In this document: one piece after another, positions 33,905-44,153 of the stretch
Layout of the letters: every line of letters begins with the position of its first letter
Position numbering within the stretch: position 1 is the first letter of the stretch
Source of the DNA: Mortierella sp. BCC40632
Lineage: Eukaryota > Mortierellomycota > Mortierellomycetes > Mortierellales > Mortierellaceae
Assembly (NCBI GenBank): GCA_011634665.1
Contig: WAEK01000019.1
Span: 620,001-684,000, forward strand
Reading direction: 5' to 3'
Length of the DNA stretch: 64,000 nt
Made by a program: the position numbers and the translations under genes
The notes under the pieces: generated by a model
What the model was told of the DNA's origin: nothing
The model's database searches: none
The model's input: the letters and a program-made list of their open reading frames with translations, nothing else

Positions 33905-35182
33905 TCAATACTGGCTTTCAAACTCTTTCAGGAATGCAATCAAGACATCCACACCCTCCTCAGGCATGGCATTGTAGATCGAAGCTCGGATACCTCCCAC
34001 CGATCGATGTCCCGCCAACTGCAACAATCCTCTTGCCTCGGCCTGTGCCACAAATGCCTTCTCCATCGCCTCATCTTCGGCCTTGTTCGCTACGGAACCT
34101 GCTGGGGCATCCTTGGCCAACTTGGATATCCTGAAGGGTACGTTCATCTTGGATCGAGCTGCCTCATGCTCTACCACAATTCGACAGAACCGAGAGGCTT
34201 CCAGAGCTTGGTACAGCTTGGCAGCCTTGCGTTCGTTCCTTGCCTGCGCGGCCCAGACACCGACCAGATCCTGGGCCGTATCCTTGGCCTGAGCACCATC
34301 CTGGATCCGTTGTGCCTTAGCATCCAACAACCAATCAAAGACCAAGGACGAGATATAGATCGCAAACATGGGTGGGGTATTGTAGAGCGAATTGTTCTTG
34401 GCCATAGTCTTGTAATCCAACATCAAGGGGATAGGAAGAAGACCCTTGTTGAGTTCAGCAGTCTCGAGCAAATCCTCACGAATGATGACAACGGAAACAC
34501 CAGCGGGTCCAATGTTCTTTTGAGCACCCGCATAAATAACACCAAACTTGGACACATCCACAGGACGTGAGAGAATATTGGAAGACATGTCACAGACAAG
34601 GGGAACACGAGGATCCTGACGAGAAGGAACAAAAGGAAACTCAACACCGTTGACAGTTTCGTTGTCACAATAGTAAAGATAAGCAGGCAACTGACCGTCT
34701 TGTGTGGTGGTGGAAGGGATCCAAGTCGATTCCTCGGGGATTCCCTTGAAACCTCCCAAGACCTTCTTGGCATCACTCACGACTCGAACATTGGCTCCAA
34801 GTCGAGTGGCCTCTTCCACGGCCTTGGCTGACCAAGAACCGGTGACAACGTAATCGACTGGGATCGATCGCCAATCGCCTTGTCCACCGTTTTCGCGATG
34901 ACGCCAGGCCAAAAGATTGTAGACCACGGCCGCAAACTGAGTATGACCACCACCTTGCATAAAGACGATCTTGTAGTTGTCCGGGATTTGAACGAGTTGA
35001 CGAAGTTGAGCCTGAGCCTTGTTGTTGAGGTCTTCGTAAGGTTGAGAACGGTGAGAGAGTTCCATGATCGAGACACCGGTTTGTTGGTAGTCGAGGAATT
35101 CAGCTTGAGCGCGTTCGAGAACGGGGCGTGGGATCATGGCAGGACCAGCGCCATAGTTCCATTTCTTTGGTGAATCCGACAT
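33905..35182 (-). CDS. Phosphoserine aminotransferase
   Basis: Single exon, 425 aa. It transaminates 3-phosphohydroxypyruvate with glutamate to phosphoserine in serine biosynthesis (SER1/SerC; PLP enzyme, cytosolic). The start MSDSPKKWNYGAGPAMIP matches the family N-terminus. Other marks are ELSHRS, the QGGGHTQF cofactor-binding loop, the PLP lysine in YAGAQKNIGPAG (K222), and C-terminal HRSVGGIRASIYNA and EGVDVLIAFL. A fungal-type Gln/Asp-rich segment (about 150-170) is present. It converges with the flippase gene, with 242 bp between stops. Confidence 0.95.
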   Translation of the reverse strand: MSDSPKKWNYGAGPAMIPRPVLERAQAEFLDYQQTGVSIMELSHRSQPYEDLNNKAQAQLRQLVQIPDNYKIVFMQGGGHTQFAAVVYNLLAWRHRENGGQGDWRSIPVDYVVTGSWSAKAVEEATRLGANVRVVSDAKKVLGGFKGIPEESTWIPSTTTQDGQLPAYLYYCDNETVNGVEFPFVPSRQDPRVPLVCDMSSNILSRPVDVSKFGVIYAGAQKNIGPAGVSVVIIREDLLETAELNKGLLPIPLMLDYKTMAKNNSLYNTPPMFAIYISSLVFDWLLDAKAQRIQDGAQAKDTAQDLVGVWAAQARNERKAAKLYQALEASRFCRIVVEHEAARSKMNVPFRISKLAKDAPAGSVANKAEDEAMEKAFVAQAEARGLLQLAGHRSVGGIRASIYNAMPEEGVDVLIAFLKEFESQY

Positions 35183-36332
35183 TGTGATGAGGAAAGAGAG
35201 AGATGGATTGGATTAAAGAGAAGAGGAATGCAGAATGAGTGGGAGATGAGGAGTCCTGAGAGTCGAGAAAGAGAGAGGAGAAAGGAAAAAAAGAAAAAAA
35301 AGAAAAAGAAAAAGAGAGAGAAGAGTACGGAGGTTTTTTTTTTAAGTATGACTCTTGTCTCACTTGGCGATAAGGAGGAGACTGAAGAGAGAAAGAGAGA
35401 GAGAGAGAGAGACCGATACATTGACAGGGATCATGAATCACTCTCGCTCAGCTCTCTCTTTCCCCTCTTCTTTTTGGGTTGAAGGGTTTGATGGCTCCTA
35501 TCAGTCCACGAATGGAAATCAGTCATTCTCGCGATTTGCGGGGAAGGAAAAAAAAAAAAAAAAAAAAAAAAAATAGACTGCTGCAGGGAAAGGACTCTTT
35601 TTTGTGTTTTCTTTTCTTTTCTTTTCTTTCTTTTCTCTCTCATTCACACACACACACACGCTTTCTTTTTCTTTTTCTCTGGGAATCGAATCAGGCTCTT
35701 CTCACTCTCTCTTCTTGCTTTGTCAGGGTCATCCACGACAAAGCCTTTTTCTTTGCCCGGTTCTCACTCACAAAGATCCTCTTTCTCCTTTCTACTCCTC
35801 CTTTTTCCTTTTTTTTTTTTTTCTTCTTTTTCTCTTGACTCGTCCTGACCTCGGCTTCCGAGGTTGACAAACAAAAGGAACATTGTCCTTGCAAAGTGCT
35901 CAGATCTATTCATCTCCCCTTCATCTCTCCCTTTCACTTTTACTCTCTCCTCCTTTCACTCACAGACGAACACGGGTGCTCCTCCTCATACTCATGTCGA
36001 CTCAGCATGCACTCATAATATATCTATCTGTAAAGCAAACCGTTTTGGAATAGACATCGTCGGAGGGATCCTGTTACCACCAAAAAAAAAAAAAAAAAAA
36101 AATGACGCATGAGCGTATCCATCCTCCCTTTTTTTTCCGGTGCCTTGGTTGTTCGGATCGTCCGTTTTGGTTTCTCTGGTTTCTTGGGAATGCGCAGAGT
36201 AATCAAATATCTAAATAGCGATGGCGGTATATTGCGCGACCACGGTTGCATCACGAAAGATGCAGTCACCAGTGGTTGGATCGGAGGGAGGGGGGGAGGA
36301 GCCCTAGTGCACTGGCCCTACATAAAAGCTGA

Positions 36333-36395
<63 letters not shown>

Positions 36396-36664
36396 ATCCC
36401 AATCATTTTCTCAATTCCTCTATGTCTCTGTTTCTGTTCTGTTCTGTTCTTTGTTTAATGCTTTACAAATAATGGTCTGCTCTTTTTTTCGGTACATGTT
36501 GTGTGAGTATGTGTGGTGTGTGGTGTGTGGTGTGTGGTGTGTGCGTGTATTGTATATGAAAATCTTCCAAGAAAAAAAAATAAAAAAAAAATATTACAAC
36601 TGTCAAATACCCAAGACTGATGATTAGAATCTCCTCTTCCCCTTCACCCTTCACCCTCTCATAT
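35183..36664. other. Intergenic: serC promoter and low-complexity DNA
   Basis: It holds purine tracts (35275-35320, 35397-35413), a poly(A) run (35550-35572), poly(A) at 36082-36102, a (CT)n tract (36336-36393) and GTGTG repeats near 36510-36545. No coding region is supported. Confidence 0.5.
36336..36393. repeat. (CT)n microsatellite, about 58 bp
   Basis: Long uninterrupted CT run just after a CATAAAAG sequence (36321-36328). Confidence 0.9.
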
Positions 36665-39600
36665 TCATCGCAACCGCCGCTTGGCTCGAGTCAACATCTC
36701 CCGGGACCCTGCTGCTGAGTCACTCATCGTCGCACTCCGCTTCTTTGAGTTGGTCTCGCTGTTGCTGCTACTATTGCTATACCCTCGAGACCTTGACATG
36801 GCTGCCGTCACCGCTGCCGCCGCTGCCGTCGCTGCCGATCGCCGCGTCGGTGTCGTTGCAATGTTGGATGTCAAAATGTCAGAAGATGGCGTCGGTTGAG
36901 AGGGCACGATCCCCTGTTGACCCGTCGTAGTTGTAGTAGTGGTAGTAGTCGAGGTGGTGGTCGAGGTGGCGGTCGAGGTCTGCGGGGATCCTTGTGTCGA
37001 GGTTGTCGGAGAAGACTCGCTCGATGTTGTTGCATGATGGCCATGTCCATTCTCCTGTCCATTCTCCGATCCTTTACCCGTTGATGCAGTTCCATTCTGG
37101 GTTGCATTACCATTAGTATGTTGCGTTGACAAAAGACTCTTGGCTGGTGCAGGCGAGCTATTCCGCTTGGACACCTTTTCGTTTTGACTAGGACTCTTGT
37201 GCCGGTGATGATGATGGTGGTGATGGCCATGCAGGTGACTATTTGAATAATACTGAGGGGAGGACCGCGTCGCCGCTCTCCGCCTTCCTTTGCCTGAGAG
37301 TGTATCCGACATTGAACTGTAATAGGAACTGCTCTGCAAGATCTGTTTAAGCCGACGGTGTTCCTGGCGTAACTTTTGAAGCCGATCCATGCAAGACTCG
37401 TAAAAGGCTTCCCGCTCTTTGGATCCGATCGCTAACGTCGGAAGAACATGCTCAAACCCAAAGTCCATGTCCCGCTTTTCCTTTTCAATCTCTTGCAAAA
37501 GACTGTTCTTCATCCCTGCCCCTGCTTCCACCGCCTCTGACCCGTTCTTGGTCTCTCCTGCCTCACCATCGTCGCCACCTATTGATGAGGGCGAAGGACT
37601 AGAGGATGCTGTGGACGAAGTTACCACAGAAGAGGAAGGTATTGAGTGTGAATGTTCATGCTCCTGGCTCTGTACATCTGCTCCAGTCTCTTGAAGGGAC
37701 TCCTTATTCGCTTCCTCTTCCTCTTCCTTCTTCTCCTTGGTGTTGCTACTGGCAGTGGTATCGTTCTCTTCTTCTTTGGCCTCCTTGCTTGAAGCGGCTG
37801 TCTTTGGCTCTTCTTCATCCTTGATCGAGGCCGGGACTCCCTTTGACCCCGTTTCGTCCTGCTCCGTCTCCTTGGCGCTAGCCTTTTCGGAGTTTACTGA
37901 AAGTGAACTAGCGCTCTTGGGGGCAGATCGCTGTCGTGTCATGCGCTGAGTCTGCAACCGCAGGGGTCCTGTCGATGCAGTGCTGGCATCTCCAGTAGCA
38001 TCGCTCTCTGCATTCTTTGTCGATCGAGAAGAGTGTCGAGTTGACCGAGGAGAGGTACTCGTAGGCGATGGCTCTGCAGACCCTTGCCTCGAAGACCGTT
38101 CCGAGGCAGAGACAGGGCCGTCATTCGATCCAACTTCCTTGCGTTTCTTGGAACTTTCAGCTGATGTGGTCACAATAGGTGATGTTGTGAGCTCACTTGT
38201 ACTCCTGGATCGCTTGTTGGTAGTTGTGGGGGCGGCTGGAGTCGAGGTCGAGGCTGGGGCACTGCCAGTGGTGTTGGAGCCAGAGTTGGGAGAGGACGAT
38301 GCCGATCCCTTGTTATCCAGTTCTCGACTGCCTCGCCTTGGCCGTGACCTGGACACAGGACTGTCTTTGGTGGTCGGAGCCTCGGTCTTGGCTGCCTTGG
38401 AGGAAGAGCGGAGGCTGAACTCTGATGAGGATGATGGTTCGTCGACTGCCATTGGCTCTGCCGTCAGATCATTTAAGCTGACAGGTGAAGGTAACAGCGC
38501 AGAGGAGGAGGATACCTCGATCGCTGGACCTTCTTGACCATTAGCCATGGAAACATCCGCCATTGCTGCAGATTTGCCGGATCCCGAGGTGGTTGGCGAA
38601 GGGAGGGTATGTTGGCTGGCAGCCGACGAGGCATCGGTCGAGCTTGTCTTTTCCGATTCATTGATATCTGTGTAGGGCTGAAAGGATGTCGTGGGTGAAG
38701 ACGTCACCGACGGCGACGGTGTTCCGCTGCCACCACCGGTGGCGTCGTCCCGCTTTTGTTGTTGTTGCTGATGTTTTGCCGTAAAGTCCTCGTCCGAGAT
38801 CAGGGGCAGTTGAATGGGCTTGAGTTTGTGCATTTCAAGACTGAGATCATGACCCTGAGCGGTGTCCCAGCGATGCCATGAAAACTTGCGTTTGACCTTT
38901 CCCGTGTCGAGGTAGGCAAGTGCATTCACCACACCTCCACTCTTGAGAAACTTTTGTCCTGCATTGAGCTCAAACTCGAGGAAGGGGATGGTTTTTGGCA
39001 CAAATGGTTGCAGATCTGTAAACATCACGACGGAATACTTGTTGTCTTCAAAGTACTTGACCAAACATTCGCCCGGGTTCAACACTGTGCAGTCCATCGT
39101 CGAGTCAATTTCAGGCACTGGGACAATCTATTTGTGGTGAGAGCCGTCGGACATAAAAAGCTTCTCTTCATTAGCCAACACTGCCCATTCCAGCCCGGGT
39201 TGTACATGATTGAGAGCGGGGGCCGACAGGCTCCTGAGGCAAATGGACGTTGTCATTGTTGCTTGTGCCATATCCATCGGCTGAGCAATGGGGAAATCAG
39301 CCCACTGCAGCCTCGCTAGAGGTGTCTGCTGTGAAAGAGACGAGGAGTCAATCGGCACCCGCTTGTGTCCCCCAGTTCACATAGTGCGACCAACATGCAG
39401 CACTGGTGCTCAGAGCCAGTCTGATAAGATTGAAAAAAAGAAGGCAGAGACGGGAACACATTACCATTGCTGGCCACCAATAGCTTTCCTTGTCATCTAA
39501 TTATATTAGCAAAATGAAGAAAGCATGGACGGGGTCTAATGTCAATGCCTTGTCTCTTGTTGTTTTTTTTCCCATGCATTCTCCACCCGTTACACCAATG

Positions 39601-39747
39601 ATTCATGTCCGCTTCACCTTCCCGAGTTGCCATCTCACCTAATGGGTCGACAAAGACAACATCTCGACCTTTAAAGACTGGCGCTGACCTAGCGTTAGTG
39701 GTTCCAGCCGTGGTTCCGTTCTTTCGACCCGTTCCTGCTCGCGTCAT
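36665..39747 (-). CDS. PWWP-domain chromatin protein
   Basis: Minus-strand exons are 39747-39639, 39496-39465 and 39127-36665, giving 867 aa. The small middle exon (32 bp) supplies the signature YWWPAM (about residues 42-47) after KGRDVVFVDPL, and exon 3 continues with VPVPEID and an FTDLQPF strand. This is a PWWP fold, which binds methylated histone tails and DNA. The remainder is mostly Ser/Thr/Glu/Lys-rich disordered sequence with a short conserved-looking helical block (FEHVLPTLAIGSKEREAFYE and the basic LRQEHRRLK that follows), a His-rich run, a poly-Thr run and a basic C-terminus (KRRLR). Nuclear location is inferred. No catalytic domain is seen. It is not assigned to a specific complex. 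Confidence 0.85.
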
Positions 39748-40801
39748 GGTATTGCGCTTGATGATCTGTTGATCTCGAGTGAGAAGACAAGGGTCTAAAG
39801 AGTCGCGTGGAGCGATTGTCGCTATGGTCTCTTCTTCTTTGCTGGTTGGTTGCGTTGAATAGAAGAAGGAGTTGCTTGCTCAATAAAAAGAAGAGCAAAC
39901 AAAAAGAAGAAGAAGAGAAAAAAAAAAAGTCTTGTTTCGGACGGAAGCGATGTGTGCCAGAAAACAAGCAGTAAACGTCTCGTGGAGGGCAAACTCGGAA
40001 GGACGTCCAAATGCAGTCTTGAGCAGAGAGGCCGATCCAAGTTCAAGTCGTCGAATCCACGCGCGGCAAGGGAGCAAGGAGGAGCGCGAGGCAGAAAGGA
40101 GGTCAAGGAGGATGAGGACGAGAGGAGTTAGGCGGGGTGGGGGAGAGTGCTCGGACGGTCGGGTTGTTGGCGAGGGCCGTCGGTCATCCAGGCGGAAGTG
40201 CAGTGTGATGTCCCTTGGTCTCGTTTCAGTGGCCTATGCAGTGGATCAAGGAGGAGTGAGGAGGAGGGGCTAGGAGAAGGACGACTTGAGGAAGAGGAGG
40301 AGGAGGGAGGAAGGAGGAGGAGGAAGGAGGAAGGAGGAGGAACCGCTGGACTGGCTGGGAGCAGACAGAGCATCCAGTTGACCGCACGGGTCAGGGACAG
40401 CACGAGCAAGTAGGAGTGAAGAGTCGAGATGACAAAAGGGAGAGAGAGAGAGAGAGAGAGAGAGGAAGAGAGAAGAATAGCGTGCAATGAAAAAGGAAAG
40501 AGAAAGAGAGATGGAAGTAGACGGGGTAGTGAAAAAGAGAGAGAGTGAGAGAGAGTGAGAGAGAGTGAGAGAGAGAGAAGAGAGAGAAGAGAAGAGAAGA
40601 GAGGAGAGAGAAACGAGGACAAGAGGGAATGTGATGCAGAGAAGAGACTCCTCTCGCTCTTGCTCTCTCTTCTCACTCTCTTCTCTCTTCTCTCTGACGG
40701 GACGGCAGAGCGGGGGAAGAGAGAAAGAGTATTTGAAAAGAAAGCTAAAATCGGGGCGTTCGTACTTGGGACTGCGGGCCTGTCTCTGTGGCTCTGCGTG
40801 G

Positions 40802-40832
<31 letters not shown>

Positions 40833-42328
40833 TTATTTTCTCTCTCTCCCGTTCACCCGTTTATGACCCAGACTTGTTCTCTCTCGCTCTCTCTCGCTCT
40901 CTCTCTCTCTTATTGCTTCTTGATCGCTTCTTGGACTCTCTCTCTCCTGAAAGACCCTTCTCGATGCAGGCACCACGATCCCGTGGCCGTGATGAGCACC
41001 CTCTCGCCCACCACTGGGTCTCGCCTTGGCTCGACCTTTTGTCTCTGTGCCGTGCGCACAAGCATTGCCAGCACAAACACCCCTGTGCACCTCCCCTCCC
41101 CCCTGTACTCTCGCCACACAATTCCAATGCACCGAGGGATGGAAAGAAAAGGAAAAAGGGAAAAAAAGGTCTCTGGGGAAGAGGGGTGGAGAAGGATAAG
41201 AACAATGTGGAAAAGGGAGAAAAACGATAAAAACGGTGGCCATATCCATGTGCCCCGATTATGCGCTGTGTCGCTGTACCAGTGTGCAGCACCATCCGCA
41301 AAGACACTCATTGGCGGGACCACACTCGTGGCAATTGTCCCAGGAGAAGCAAAAGTGTGGGCCGTGCCTGCGCTCTCGGACATGACCTCTCGCTTTGCTT
41401 AAAAGGTTGTCGTGGTCCTTAGATTCTCCAAACTTTCCAGGACATGACGACCTCTCCTTCCTCTTTTTTTTTCCTCCTTGTTGCAGGCGATCGGCTCTGA
41501 TGGTCGCTCCCAATCCAGGCAAGCAACCTCCGAGAAGTGAGCGGGCTAAATCAAAGCCTACTGTTCTTCAAGTGATCCTGGATGCAATTGACCCATACAA
41601 AGATGCTGTTGTTGCTGGCCCATGTTGCCACTGTGTCTTCATGGGTAAAGTAGGGTCCGTTTCTTTCATCACTCGTTGCACCAGCGTGGCAATTGACCCA
41701 GAGAATAGACAAAAAAGCAACCTCTCAGGCACTATGTCAAGAACGCCCAAGAGGAGGTTGTTTTTTTTTTTTTGGTTCTCAAAGCCAAGCGAGTAGTGCC
41801 TCAGACTCATTGAACCATTCCCGTCAAAAGATTCTTCCCATAGAATGACCAATGAAATGGACAATGAAGAAGAAAGAAAAGGAGGTGAGAAATGGAGACC
41901 ATGAGGCGGCCTAATGTGGCCAATGCAAACTTACTGGATGGAACCCTGACGAGCCTTCTTTTTTTTTTTTTTTTTTTTGCGGTCCCGACTTTTTCCTGGT
42001 CACAGTGAATGGCCCTGAGGAGAAAGGACGTTGGGTAAAAGAGAGTGGCAAACTTGGTCCTCTGTAGACTGTGTCCCGTTCGGCCAAAAGAGAAGAAGAA
42101 AAAAAAAAAAAGTCCGGAGGATGGCGAGGACGTGTGTGTGTGAGCGATTCGTGAGAGTGAGTGGCGAGTACGGATGGTGGGTGGTTGTCCTGAGAGGAGA
42201 ACAAGAGTCCGTGTGATCCTTTGGAGTTCTTTTAGATCCTGAAGACGGAAGGCGGACACTTGGTTCTGTGTTAACGGCGGTAACTCTACAAAAGAAAACA
42301 GTGAGGAGGAGGAGGAAAGAGAAGAAAG

Positions 42329-42362
<34 letters not shown>

Positions 42363-42892
42363 AAGAAAAAAAAAAAAAAAAAAGTCCTGTGCATTCTGTG
42401 ATTTGCCAGAGTCCCAGGAAGGGAGACGACGGACAGACAAGGTTTGATTCTGCGCACGCCCTGTGTTTGTCTCTCTCACTCTTTCTTTCTCCCTGGCCTT
42501 GAGTCCATGTCCACCACATTCGGTCCACTTTACCATTCCGTTCCTTCATCTCTTTATATTCTCATTCGCCTTCCCTACCATCATTTCCATCCTTCTGTCT
42601 CCGTTGCCCACGCCCCACTTTTCTCGCGCGTGTCTCCCCTCCCTCATCCACTCCTGTTCCCCGTCACCCCTCAACTTTCTCCCAGTGGCCCTTGTGTTGC
42701 TCTCAGGACCAGTTGGGCTGTGTGCAACAATGCATGCCGACCCTGTCCTGCGTTGTGCCTGTTTGCGTGGATCGGCTTTGTGCCCTTGCCCTTTTGCTGC
42801 ACAGAACCAGACGCATGTTCTCTGCTGTTGTGTCTCGCCTTGGTGGTTTCTATGCCTGTTCTCTTTGGTTTTTTTTTTTTTTTTTTTTTTTT
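39748..42892. other. Gene-poor region, mostly low complexity
   Basis: Dominated by GA/CT and poly(A)/poly(T) sequence (40290-40350, 40440-40600, 40650-40700, 42340-42380). An exon-like stretch at about 41492-41645 (+) follows a good TTGCAG acceptor and ends at GGGTAAAG. Its partner exons were not found, so no gene is called. Confidence 0.4.
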
Positions 42893-43144
42893 ATGGCACA
42901 CGCTACATACTTCACTCCTTTTTGGCCAAAGTCTATGGCGTTGCGCCTTGCATTTCTTCAGCCCGGAGGCAGTATCTACTTTCCGCGTCCTGATGATCCA
43001 GCCCAACCCAAAAGTGGTTCAGGTTCACTATTATTATACCATACTGCATTCCAGTCAGTCAAACGAGTTTTTTTCTTTTTTCTTTTGCAGTACCTCTCTC
43101 CTTGTTCATGGGTCCATCTCTTAATATCAAGCATATCCAGCTAG
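42893..43144 (+). CDS. Hypothetical small protein, 83 aa
   Basis: ATG at 42893 lies directly after a T-run. The encoded residues include WPKSMALRLAFLQPGGSIYF and a Pro/Asp stretch, which look globular. The frame continues through a T-rich segment to TAG at 43142. It could instead be a terminal exon of a gene whose earlier exons lie in 42.4-42.9 kb, where the same frame is open. No family is recognised. Confidence 0.25.
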   Translation: MAHATYFTPFWPKSMALRLAFLQPGGSIYFPRPDDPAQPKSGSGSLLLYHTAFQSVKRVFFFFLLQYLSPCSWVHLLISSISS

Positions 43145-43724
43145 ATCTGTGAAGAGTTGGGATATGTGCTGCCGTTACTCGGATCCTGGTCACATGCTCA
43201 CTGTGAATGAAAGTCGGTAAGTGTCTCATTAATCCCTTTCATTTTCTTCTCTCCCGATCACAATCTATCGTTGATCCCCCTCATCCTAACCCAAGGGAAG
43301 GCAGTCAGGGGCACATGAAAGAGAACTTTGCACCACCCTCCACATAATTGAAGACGTTGAGGTCATGGTTCATATACTCTCTGATACAGAAATTATTAGA
43401 TTTGATATTGCTCTTCATAAAGCAGATTTTTAAGAAAAGAGAGGAATTTGAGCACCTTTATTCAGCCTCTCCGTTGTGGACAGGGTCCAGTCAAGGGTCA
43501 AGTAAGCCGACGAGATAAAGACAATGCGTTTTTTCTGGCGATCTTCGAAGAGGAGGAAAAAAAAAAAAAAAAAAAAAAAGTAGAGGGATCGCTGTGCCTC
43601 CAGTGGCTTAAGTATCAAGCCGCTTTGACTCGAGGACAAGGCATTTTTAGACTGGATTACAGATAGTCTCCTGTCAATGGTTGACGGTCTCATAGGAGTA
43701 ATGCGAACGCCTACAAGCAGGTCC
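43145..43724. other. No supported gene
   Basis: AT-rich sequence with a poly(A) run (43558-43578). It may contain further decayed parts of the Fanzor element to its right. Confidence 0.4.
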
Positions 43725-44153
43725 GCGATCGGGGTAGGTTTAGGAGGCTTCGATCCAACGACGAAACTTCTTTACTTGGCTCATTCAAGGAGTATTTTGT
43801 CAATAAAGTAAGAACTGCTGTTTTTGCATTCTATTACTTCCAAACCTCGTCTGCACAGCGATGAATCTCATTCATTATGGCCATGGGGATAAACACAAAC
43901 AAGATCGTTGGGCTATGTGGTCCTAGGAATGAACGAGTATTACTCCTCAAAGAAATGTCCCACATGCGATCGTTTTGTCGCACGGGCGGATTCGGTCCGA
44001 CGCCTGTATTGTGGTGTTTTTTAACACCGCGACATTCTCGTCGCGCAGAACTTGTGTAATGTAATGCATGACCATATCCAGAACTTTGAAAGTGGTCCGA
44101 ATTATTCAGCCAACAGACGAAAAGAGGAACCTGCTATAGAAGAGACACAATAA
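43725..44153 (+). pseudogene. Fanzor (eukaryotic TnpB-like nuclease) C-terminal relic
   Basis: Plus-strand fragments in shifted frames match the end of fungal Fanzor proteins. In order they are AIGVGLGGFDPTTKLL (43725 on), SFKEYFVNK, RSLGYVVLGMNEYYSSKKC with PTCDRF, then RRRLYC, and after an in-frame stop HRDILVAQNLCN with a short tail ending at TAA 44151-44153. NEYYxSKKCPxC is the zinc-finger start and HRDxxxAxNxxN is the last RuvC motif. The second zinc CxxC is lost (CGVF), a stop lies between zinc finger and RuvC-III, and a frameshift or intron lies near 43770-43885. Fanzors are transposon-borne RNA-guided nucleases. This copy cannot be functional as it stands. Upstream RuvC-I and -II parts were not found. 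Confidence 0.7.

Noticed and set aside
37980..38537. Plus-strand frame opposite the PWWP gene
   Set aside because: Shadow of Ser/Thr-rich codons in the disordered tail.
40788..41402. 204-codon plus-strand frame in low-complexity DNA
   Set aside because: Mostly encoded by CT repeats; the end has some globular residues but the same sequence is open in other frames and strands.
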